Position numbers and translations under genes: made by a program. This document shows positions 1 to 8,432 of a stretch of 64,000 bases of DNA, in pieces. The notes beneath the pieces are model-generated. The model was not told where the DNA came from. It worked only from the letters and a program-made list of their open reading frames with translations, and did no database searches. Numbering within the stretch: position 1 is the stretch's first letter; every line of letters begins with the position of its first letter. The DNA is taken from NCBI RefSeq assembly GCF_009389715.1, contig NW_024067741.1, positions 620,001-684,000 of the forward strand, written 5' to 3'. This DNA comes from Phoenix dactylifera. Taxonomy: Eukaryota > Streptophyta > Magnoliopsida > Arecales > Arecaceae.

Positions 1-2
1 TC

Positions 3-200
3 ATGGAGCAGAGCCGATTGAGAGGAGGAGTCACATCCTCGAGAGGAGGAGCTACATCCTCCAGAGGAGGAGATGTATCCTCGAGAGGGGGAGCTACATC
101 CTCCAGAGGAGGAGATGTATCCTCGAGAGGGGGAGCCACATCCTCCAGAGGAGGAGATGTATCCTCGAGAGGGGGAGCCACATCCTCGAGGAGGTCATAG
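3..200 (+). CDS. ORF tail of element A made of 21 bp (7-residue) repeats
   Basis: The reading frame is open from the window edge to TAG at 198-200. Its last 60 or so residues are about eight 7-residue repeats alternating GGDVSSR and GGATSSR. Each 21 bp unit contains an imperfect palindrome of the GGAGGA...TCCTCC type, and two alternating versions make a 42 bp higher unit. It lies about 790 bp before the 3' LTR, so it is probably the C-terminus of the last ORF of the retrotransposon. I recognise no domain. The apparent ATG near the left edge need not be the true start because the frame is cut by the window. Confidence 0.5.
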   Translation: MEQSRLRGGVTSSRGGATSSRGGDVSSRGGATSSRGGDVSSRGGATSSRGGDVSSRGGATSSRRS

Positions 201-988
201 ATGATTTTGAGTTGTGTTTTGTCTTCTTTTGTATTGTTCTTGCTTTACCTATTGTATGCTCAAATGTATTCACCTTCATATCAATACAATGAGTAGACAT
301 CTCATCTTCATTTCTGTGCCATTTGATGATTGACTGTGCCATTTGTGCCATTGATTGTGTGTGATTACCTCCTTTTAGGTATGATGACAAAAAGGGAGAG
401 AAATGTGTAAGTATAAAATATGTAAAAGGGGAGAAATATTAAAAAATATGTAAAAGAAATCAATGAAAATAAATAAAACGATAAACTCTTAAAAACACAC
501 ATAAATTTGTTCTAAGTGGATTCGGTACCTCGAGGCTCATTATCTCTCTTTTGGGGCTCCTAATGGAGTAATCTCCAGAATCTATTCAAGGGATATTCGG
601 AGATTAGCTGAATCCTACTCAAGAACAAATTGACAGATTTTCCCTCTAAAAACAAAAATTTTAGTTCAAAAATTTCAAAGCATTAAAAGGAAATTCAGAA
701 AATCAAAACATAGTTGAATGCATATGTTGAAGGGGAGAATCTGAATTTTAATCAAGCTAATCATTAATGTCATATAAGCCAAACAATTGATTGCAGAATA
801 TGAAGGCTTATATAATTCCAGATGAAAGGGGGAACTTTAACTCCGAAATTTAATGTTTCACTCCTTTCAAACTTGGATAAATTAAATTATCAGACATTTG
901 AATTCATTTATGGAGTTTATTTCATTATTTACTGAGCAACTCATTTTACATATACTCAAAGTTTTGTCATCATCAAAAAGGGGGAGAT

Positions 989-2814
989 TGTGGAGTGATC
1001 GATTAAAACCCCGTTTGATTTTGATGAGCTCAAAGCATTTGAGTATATCTTGTGATTACTAATGAATTCAATTGAGTGTTTCAGTGAAAATCCTGTCCAA
1101 GTGTCTCTAGACTTGGTTCATAGCATTTTGGATAAGTTAAGAAGTCTGCATGAACCAGTGTCTGAGATACGAGTCGACTCCCGAGTTTCACGAGTTGACT
1201 CCAAGCGTATCAAGGTCACTGGCACGAGCTCGAGTCGACTCCTGATCAGTACGAGTCGACTCCTGATCAGTACGAGTCGACTCCGACTGAAAACAGACAG
1301 AAGGACAGAAGAGCAGTTTTTCAGGTCTGAGATTCGAGTCGACTCCAGTGGAACGCGAGTCGACTCCCAGCGGTACACAAAGAAAAAGTCAGAGAGCGTT
1401 TTATGGACTCTGAGATTCGAGTCGACTCCCGCAGTACGCGAGTCGACTCCGAGACTGTGCGACCATCGACAGACAGAAGACCATGTTACTGCCTCTGAGA
1501 TTCGAGTCGACTCCCAGACAGCTCGAGTCGACTCCAAGACAAGCTTCACGTCAAAAGGCAGAAGACCAACTTTCGGAAACTGAGAGCCGAGTCGACTCCA
1601 AGGAAGTTCGAGTCGACTCCAAGACTGGATGAGCCAAAAGACAGAGAATCGGGAGTTCGGGCTCTGAGATTCGAGTCGACTCCCAGGACAGTCGAGTCGA
1701 CTCGAGTGGACAAAATTCAAATTTGGATCCACGGACTACAGAGGATGAGCCGACTCCAAAATTGCCAGGTCAGCGCCAGAAGTTGGCGAGTCGACTCCGG
1801 GTCAAGACGAGTCGACTCCCAGTCAAGACGGCAACTTTAATTCAAACTGGGAACAGTTGCCGAGTCGACTCCGGAAAAGCTCGAGTCGACTCCTGCTACA
1901 GCCGAGTCGACTCCTGATCGCGCGAGTCGACTCCAACCCACCAACGGTCACATTGTCAGGCTGCGCAGAGTGTGCAGAACGGCCAGAAAAAGCAGAGTAA
2001 CGGCTAGTTTCCGTGGGGGTTGGCTTAAATAGCCACAGAAGACTGTAGCAAGGCAGAGAACACACATTCCACTCCTAGCATTCAAGTCTTCAAGCTCTCT
2101 AAGTGCTCTTCAACGAGAAAAAGGGAAGATCTGCATTTACTGCTCCACCAACATCTTCCCAGCATTCAAAGCTTCCTCCTCCTGCTTTCAAATCGATCAC
2201 TCTTTCAAGAGGAGACCGGAGTTCCAGAAGCCACACCTCTTCACCATCTTAAAAGCGTTTGAGGGCTTCTAACTCCTTTACGATTATATTGTTTTAAATC
2301 TGCTTTTTGAGAAGCTATTTTCTGTTTTCTTCTATCTCGTGTATTTACTTGATTCAATCGGGGGATTGAATCAAGGGGATTAAGGTTGGTTGGTGAGCCG
2401 GTTTAAAACCAACGAGTGTAAGGGTTTGATTGTGAGCCCGGGAAAACAATCGGGGTTGGTTCTAGTCGGTGAGCCTGGGAAAACCGACCGAGTTCGTTGT
2501 GAGCTCGTAAAACAACAAGTTCGGTTGTGAGCTTGCAAAACAACCGGCTGTAATCCAAGGGGGTTATAGTGAAATTCCCAAGTGAGACTTGGGGAGTGGA
2601 CGTAGGAGCAAGGGTTAGCTCCGAACCACTATAAAACTTTGTGTTTGTAGTGCATTGTCTCTCATCTTCTTCCCCACACATTACTCACAGCACTTAGCTT
2701 TAATTAAATAACTGGCTATAGTATTTAGTTAATCATCCACAAAGTTTTAATTAGCTAAGTTAATTTAAAAACCCAATTCACCCCTCCCCTCTTGGGTTGT
2801 CTATCTGGGCAACA
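989..2814 (+). repeat. 3' LTR of element A (1826 bp)
   Basis: The LTR runs from TG at 989 to CA at 2814. Its left end follows a polypurine tract. Its sequence starts like the solo LTR at 18994-20927 read on the minus strand (shared GATTTTGATGAGCTCAAAGC), so the two are one family. U3 holds the GAGTCGACTC array (1170-1935). A TATA-like CTTAAATA is at 2024-2031, and the same box is found in the solo LTR. Inferred transcription would start just after 2031. The end, with TTGGGTTGTCTATCTGGG, is shared with the ends of LTRs B, D and F. Confidence 0.88.
1170..1935 (+). repeat. 21-bp-phased GAGTCGACTC palindrome array in U3 of LTR A
   Basis: About 20 perfect copies of the 10 bp palindrome GAGTCGACTC occur in about 770 bp, plus single-base variants. 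Within pairs and triplets the repeat-to-repeat distance is 21 bp (12 bp motif plus 9 bp variable spacer), for example around 1231-1285, 1335-1370, 1430-1450, 1503-1540 and 1860-1910. Pairs recur every 75-95 bp, often introduced by CTGAGATT. The array ends about 90 bp before the TATA-like box. The ORFs through it are by-products of the 21 bp (7-codon) period and are not listed as genes. Confidence 0.9.
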
Positions 2815-3481
2815 CTTCTTCATGTTGCTTCATTGTGAGCTCATGTGTCATCAATGAGCCCAGTAGTTGTTCCAATCCCAAAGTGCTGAGGTCTTTGGCT
2901 TCTACGATGGCCGTAACCTTTGCTTCCCATGCTTTTGGCAAAGACCTGAGAATTTTACTCACAAGTTCCGGATTAGTATAAGATTTACCCAAACTTTTTA
3001 GACCATTAATTATATCGGTAAAGCGTGTAAACATGCATGTGATGGTTTCATTGGGTTCCATCTTAAACAACTCATATTTGTGAACTAGAATGTTCACTTT
3101 AGACTCTTTGACTTGATTTGTACCCTCGTGGGTAACTTCAAGCCTATCCCATATTTCCTTAGCGGAACTACATGTGGAGACTCTGTTAAACTTATTTACA
3201 TCTAGAGCACAAAATAATGAGTTCATGGCTCTAGAATTGAGTTGAACCATCCTACTATCATTCTCATCCCAATCCTCCTCAGGTTTGGAAACTTGAATGC
3301 CATTTACCATGTGTGATGGTTCTTGTGGTCCCTTGACTATAACCCTCCACAAGGCATAGTCTTGTGCTTGAATGAAGATCCTCATTCTAGTCTTCCAATA
3401 GGTATAATTTGTCCCATTGAAGAGTGGAGGTCTATTGGTTGCTTGCCCCTCAGCAGGAACATTGTTAAAGGGTGTTGCCAT
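2815..3481 (-). CDS. Copia gag (UBN2/DUF4219 type), element B, truncated
   Basis: This is the N-terminal part of a Copia capsid (gag) protein, about 222 residues, which would form the virus-like particle. The start is the ATG at 3481, with MATPFNNVPAEG. A FNGTNYTYWKTRM motif follows, typical of the DUF4219 N-terminal segment. The UBN2-type capsid fold follows it (KEIWDRLEVTHEGTNQVKES, then ILRSLPKAWEAKVTAI). No stop lies inside this stretch, unlike the Copia-C gags nearby, so B is relatively young. It is truncated by element A, and the zinc knuckle and protease are outside the window. Confidence 0.85.
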
Positions 3482-3533
3482 CTAGATCTTTGGCTAAGAC
3501 GGTTAGGTCTTTCAAGAAATACACAGAGCACCC

Positions 3534-3545
3534 GCTCTGATACTA
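3534..3545 (-). other. Primer-binding site of element B
   Basis: Read on the minus strand this is TAGTATCAGAGC, one base from the TGGTATCAGAGC that pairs with the 3' end of plant initiator-Met tRNA. It lies two bases inside the LTR end at 3548, as expected for a 5' LTR. It fixes the orientation of element B. Confidence 0.8.
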
Positions 3546-3547
3546 CT

Positions 3548-5125
3548 TGTTGCCCAGAGATGGTCACCCAAGAGGGGGGGTGAATTGGGTGTTTTAAAAC
3601 TTTTTGACTAATTAAAAAATAAAACACGCAAATATAAGAACTAAAGTAAAGATAGAGGGATGAGAACAGTCAATCGCAAACACAAGGTTTTATAGTGGTT
3701 CGGAGCTTCCACTGCTCCTACATCCACTCTCCAAAGCACCTTTGGGAATTTCCACTATAATCCAAGATTACAGTCCGGTAGTTTTGCGAGTGCACTACCC
3801 AACTCGTTGTTTTACACCGGGCTAACAACAAACCCTATAACCCCCAATTTCACCTAGGCTTGGGACGCCTTTTCCTTGTTCCAAGTCCCTTGACTGGAAC
3901 AAGCACAATATTGAAAGAGTTTTACAAACGATTGGAAAGCTCTAAATAAGCAAATATAACAATGATAAACTTTAAAACCCGGAAGAATCCTTTTGCCGTT
4001 GGAAGCGTGGGAAATGATGATTCTTCCGATGTGGATCGCGTAGGCTTGAGTGTGAGCTTTGAATGCCGAGCGGAAGAGAGTAGTTGAGCTTGAAATCAGT
4101 TGGAAAACTTGAAAGCACTTGATTTCTTCACTTGAATGCACTAACTCCCTTGAACCTCTTTTTCTTTCTTCTCTCTTGAATGATCTTGCTTTGGGTTGGT
4201 GAGAAGTTGTTGAGAAGCACTTAGGAGCTCCCTTTTATAGCCCAAAAAGCAAATATAGCCGTTAGAGATAAAGTAAAAGAGATTTGAAATTCAAACCAAA
4301 CCTGCAAAAGTTGTCAGTCGCGTCCCAGGCGCTCCGGAGACGTCTCCGCTTCAACGCGAGACGTCTCGGCTGTATAAATTTACTTTTCACTTTGTTTGGG
4401 GTCGACTCGGCACTTTACGGGGACGACTCCGATGATGAACGGTTTGAATCCTTGTTTTTCTGTTTTTCTGAGAGGGTCGCCTCGGCGCTTTACAGGGACG
4501 TCTCGGCTTGTTTGTACTTTTTGCATGGGGACGACTCCGCTGCCTTGGGGACGACTCCGTCGTTATAACTCCGAAAAACATGTCTTCTGGAATTCTCTGA
4601 GAGAGTCGACTCCGCTCTTTCAGGGGACGTCTCCGCTGCCCTAACTCCGAAAAAGACATCCTCTGGAAAACCCTGAGAGAGCCGACTCCGCTACACTGGG
4701 GACGACTCGGAAACTCAGCTTTTTAACTTGCGGGGACGACTCCGCGTACTGTGGGGACGGCTCGCGCGTATCACTTGAAATCTGCCTTTCTGCCCCACTG
4801 AGAGAGTCGACTCCGCTACTGAGAGAGTCAACTCCGACCCTGCGAGACGCCTCGCCAGGTGCCGGGGACGTCTCCAAGTGTGCCAGTTCTTCCTGTTTGT
4901 GCCATAGACGTCTCTGAGACTATCCGGAGACATCTCGGCTGTCCCTGATCTGTTTTCTTCATCTCAAAAATTCTTCAATAAATCCTTAAAAATTATGGGA
5001 ACTTGCCTAGACATTTCTTAACAATATTCTTAATAAAACACATGAATTCCTCAATTAAATTGTTAAGATAAATGGAATTATACTCTAGTGTTTTGTATTC
5101 ATCAAAATCCATTAGGGGGTCAACA
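3548..5125 (-). repeat. 5' LTR of element B (1578 bp)
   Basis: On the minus strand the LTR starts TGTTGACCCCC at 5125 and ends GGGCAACA at 3548. A TATA box (CTATAAAAGG on the minus strand) is at 4231-4240. Upstream of it lies a palindrome-like array (4320-4880) of GACGACTCCG, GACGTCTCGG and GTCGACTCGG motifs. The end that faces the primer-binding site is nearly identical to the end of LTR A although the U3 sequences differ. Confidence 0.88.
4320..4880 (-). repeat. Diverged 21-bp-phased GACGACTCC/GTCGACTCC array in U3 of LTR B
   Basis: About 20 motifs of the form GTCGACTC, GACGACTC, GACGTCTC or GTCGCCTC are present. Several neighbours are 21 bp apart, for example near 4400/4421, 4475/4496 and 4605/4626. 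The motif identity has drifted from GAGTCGACTC but the spacing is largely kept. The array ends about 80 bp upstream of the TATA box on the minus strand. Confidence 0.75.
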
Positions 5126-5534
5126 CCCACTAAGGTATTTTCCTCCTCGATCTGATCGAAGAGCCTTAAGGGATTTTCCAGTTTGTTTTTGTACTTCATT
5201 TCTGAATTCTTTGAACTTTTCAAAAGATTCAGATTTGTGTCTCATAAGATACACATACCCATACCATGAATAATCATCGGTAAAGGTAATGAAGTACGAA
5301 TAACATCCTCTGGCTAACACATCGAATGGGCCACACACATCTGTATGTACCAGGGTAAGTATTTCAGTGGTCCTCTCCTCATGTCCTACAAAGGGTAATC
5401 TAGCCATTTTCTCTTGAAGACAGGACTCGCAAACTAGATATGACTCAGAAGTCAATGAGCCGAGAAGCCCATCTTTATCCATTTTGTTCATTCTGTCCCC
5501 TCCAATATGGCCAAGTCTGAGGTGCCATAAATAT
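5126..5534 (-). pseudogene. Copia integrase N-terminal part, element C1
   Basis: This is the GAG-pre-integrase zinc finger and the start of the integrase core. Reading leftward from 5534, HLRLGH and VCESC give the HHCC zinc-binding residues. HTDVCGPF follows, holding the first catalytic Asp, and then the second Asp region near SDRGGKYLS, where the insertion of element B cuts the frame. The HHCC cysteines are intact here, whereas C2 has a Cys-to-Tyr change. A TAA at about 5537 separates this frame from the upstream gag-protease. Confidence 0.8.
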
Positions 5535-5536
5535 TT

Positions 5537-6851
5537 TTAGTTTATCTCATTTTTGGATCTCTTGGATCCTTTGGCACTTACTTCTTGCTCAGACACATTT
5601 ACAGATACATCCATATGCAAATGATAGAGACTGTCAATCATAAAACCACGTGCGACTATTTTATTTCTGAAATAAATAGAACAGCAGTCTTTGTCAAATG
5701 TAAAAATATGATCTTCTTGTGCTAGACATGAAACAGAAATCAAATTTCTGCTAGCAGTAGGTACATAATAACAGTCTCTAAGTAATAAACTAAAATCAGA
5801 CGGTAGTCGCAGAGGGTAGGTGCCCACAGCCACAGCAGCAACTTTTGCCCCGTTGCCAACTCGAAGGGTTACCGCACCTTCCGCCAGCCTTCTACTTTCC
5901 TTTAGACCCTGCATAGTAGTGCACAAGTGAGCACTAGAACCAGAATCTATAACCCAACTCGAAGCAGAGGAAACCGTAAGGTTAGTTTCAATCACGAGCA
6001 AGTCTAACATACCTTCTGAAGGTGTGTCTGCCTTCTTGTTCTTCAGGCTCTCGAGGTATGAAGGACAGTTCCTCTTCCAGTGGCCATCGACATTGCAGTG
6101 GAAACATTTTTCTTTGTCATTAGCCTTTTTCTTTTGAACTTCCTTCTTTGGCTTCTTGTCTTTCTTCTGCTTCTTTGCGGGCTTCTTTTTCTTCCAAGTA
6201 GACTTTCTCTTGAAACCAGAAGTCAACTCAGCAGCAAGGACATTGCCCTTTGAATCTTTCAAGGCTCCCTCAGCAGTTACCAACATGTTTAACAGTTCAG
6301 TTTTAGTGCATTCAATCTTATTCATATGGTAGTTTACTATAAACTGTCTAAATAAATCAGGAAGGGATTGAAGGATCAGATCTATTTGCAATTTCTTGTG
6401 CATGTTCATACCGAGCTTCTCAAGCTCCTCAAGGTTCTTGATCATAGTCAGACCGTGATCATGGACAGACTGCCCCTCGCGCATCTTTGCTTTGAAGAGC
6501 CTCTTGGACACTTCAAAACGAGCTGTGCGACTCTACTCACCATACAACTCTTGCAGGTGTGCAAGTATGTCCCTAGCAGTTTTTATATTCTCATGCTGGC
6601 ATTGGAGTTCATTGGACATGGATGCCATGATATAGCACTTGACCCTAATGTCATCGTCTGTCCACTTTTCATGCGTCGCACGCTAATCAACGGTCGGACG
6701 TGCTGGTAATGTGGGGATATTATTGTCGAGCACATAGCATATTTTCTCGCAATTCAGAATAATTTTGAGATTTCTAAGCCAGTCTCTGTAATTGGTACCG
6801 GTCAATCGGTTGGTCTCAAGAATACGGGTCAAAGGGTTTGAGGCTGACATT
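5537..6851 (-). pseudogene. Copia gag and protease, element C1 (with nonsense codons)
   Basis: The frame starts MSASNPLTRILE at 6851, the usual N-terminus of this Copia gag. TAG stops are seen near 6684 and 6527, both explained as CAG to TAG. After them the frame is open from 6511 to 5537. It shows a basic Lys-rich stretch, a CCHC zinc knuckle (CFHCNVDGHWKRNC, about residues 135-150 of this open part), and the aspartic protease active site WVIDSGSSAHLCT. The product would be capsid plus retroviral-type protease. The stops make it inactive as written. Confidence 0.85.
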
Positions 6852-8418
6852 ATGATCTGCAGAGAGTAAAGATTCTAGTTAGACTTTTGTACTTGATCCT
6901 AATTTGTTCTAGGGTCTTTAAGAACAAATGTACCTCCCACTATTTTCTCAAATTCCTCACACTCCCCTTGTAAAAAAATGAAAATCCTATACGACTAGGA
7001 TTTCTAGTAGGTACTGCGGTCCCACCGATTTACATGCCACCTCACCTAACAGTTATTGGTGACACATAAATAGATGAGTGTACAACTCTTATACAATGCT
7101 TCTCAAGCATGTTGCAGTGCTACTTGGTCTCTAAGTCATGAAGATCTCACTTAACAGTTATTGATCCCATTTCTTAGTTAAGTTAGACCCACCGTATAAC
7201 CGTAGAAATAAAGTTGTCATTGGGTCCTCATCTAACAGTTATTGGTGCCCAACCCTATCTTTATCCCTACAACATCACATGTCTATAGAAAGGTCCAGCC
7301 TCCCGATGCAACTTGTCCACTGTGTCCAGCCGAGACAAGTCAACATCAGAAAGACCTTAGCAGCTCTACTACGGTGGAAGATCTATGGACTTAATATCGG
7401 TTAATCAGGTCTTAGTGTTTGCAACTTGAGCTCTTCATAAGAGGTAATCGAACAATTGGCCAGGTAAGAAGGTGGGAGGCTTTCCTTACTCACAGAGTAA
7501 GGTTCTAATTAAGTAACCACCTTTCATGCTTTCCTAGACACCAATTAGATCAATTAATCTAATATGACTCGCTCATGTTGGTTCACTCTCGACTTGATTG
7601 AGGAGGTTTTAGTTTAGGTCTCATTGGGATTGGTCTAATAGTTTGCATCATATGTAAACCTATCTACCCTGCTCACATTCGCATCACATGCAAATAGCAC
7701 ATCACAGGCAGTTATAATTGCAGCAATAAATAAAAGCTAAATTTAAAATAGGTGATGATCATGGATTCTAATTAGGTCATATTACACGAACATGCACGTC
7801 AATCGATCAGTTGGTCTTCAACTCTTGAATTGGTCCCAAGCCTCTTTGATTCGATTCCTGATCAACTCTTGATCCGATCCCTGATCAACTCTTGATCCAA
7901 TCACCATCAACCGCTCAGATCACTTGTTCATCTCATGTACTGTCTTCGACTTGATCGTTGACGTACATCACATCACAGAAATACAACCAGATATATAATA
8001 ATAAATTACATCCCCTTTTAGGAGGTACGCAGGCCTCTCAAAACATCAAATAAGATGCATGCAAGCATCTGAAAAATTACATGACATTACAGATCACATC
8101 GCAGATTATTACATTTGATACCAAAAGGGTTTGAATCCTATTATCATCACCGCATGCAACAATTATAATTTTCAGATCTGAAATCTAATTGATTATCTTA
8201 TGATATGGGTTGCTGATCATGCTAAACATGATTCTAAACTTTGTAATTCCATTAACAATGCAATTAGAATCATCAATTTATCACATAAAAATCAGCATGC
8301 AAAAATCAGCAATCTTGAAAAATTCTGCATGCAGAAAATTTCAGCATACATAACCTTTTAATTTTCAGATCTAACGTGCCTATTAATGATTAATTCTAAC
8401 CTTAATCTACGAAGCCTA
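6852..8418 (-). other. Non-coding leader of Copia C1
   Basis: This stretch lies between the primer-binding site and gag. It has no ORF of note. It contains three copies of a motif that reads CCTAACAGTTATTGG or similar on the plus strand (about 7048, 7155 and 7230). The same leader, with the same triplet of motifs, recurs at 27881-29330 (C2) and 51740-52327 (fragment). An inverted, partial copy is at 45000-45335. A leader this long suggests an internal RNA structure or packaging region, but this is inference. Confidence 0.7.
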
Positions 8419-8432
8419 GGCTCTGATACCAC
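8419..8432 (-). other. Primer-binding site of Copia C1
   Basis: The minus strand reads GTGGTATCAGAGCC directly after the LTR end (TTTCCAACA). TGGTATCAGAGC is complementary to the 3' end of plant initiator-Met tRNA, the usual Copia primer. Confidence 0.88.

Larger units (their letters stand above)
1..2814 (+). mobile_element. LTR retrotransposon A (SIRE-like Copia), 3' end only
   Basis: This is the 3' part of a plus-strand LTR retrotransposon whose body lies left of the window. It shows, in order, the tail of an ORF (to 200), about 780 bp of non-coding 3' sequence, a polypurine tract (AAAAAGGGGGAGATTG, about 975-990) and a 3' LTR from 989 (TGTGGAGTG) to 2814 (GGGCAACA). The sequence right after 2814 is the gag of element B, so A inserted into B. 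The purine tract, the LTR end and related 3' regions are typical of SIRE/Maximus-type Copia elements. The element cannot be scored as autonomous because its 5' half is not in view. Confidence 0.85.
2815..5125 (-). mobile_element. LTR retrotransposon B (SIRE-like Copia), 5' end
   Basis: This is a minus-strand element. Its 5' LTR lies at 3548-5125, followed leftward by a primer-binding site and gag. It is cut at 2814/2815 by the insertion of element A. On the right it abuts the integrase of element C1 at 5125/5126, so it inserted into C1. The remainder of its gag and its pol must lie left of the window, beyond element A. Confidence 0.85.

Noticed and set aside
1062-1917. Long ORFs on both strands across 1.06-1.92 kb (RVDS repeats)
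   Set aside because: They arise because a 21 bp palindrome array without stop codons reads as 7-residue repeats in several frames. They lie inside LTR A and have no domain.
1170-1935. CRISPR-like array (regular repeats with unique spacers)
   Set aside because: Repeat 12 bp and spacer 9 bp are far too short, no Cas genes exist, and the array lies in a plant LTR U3.
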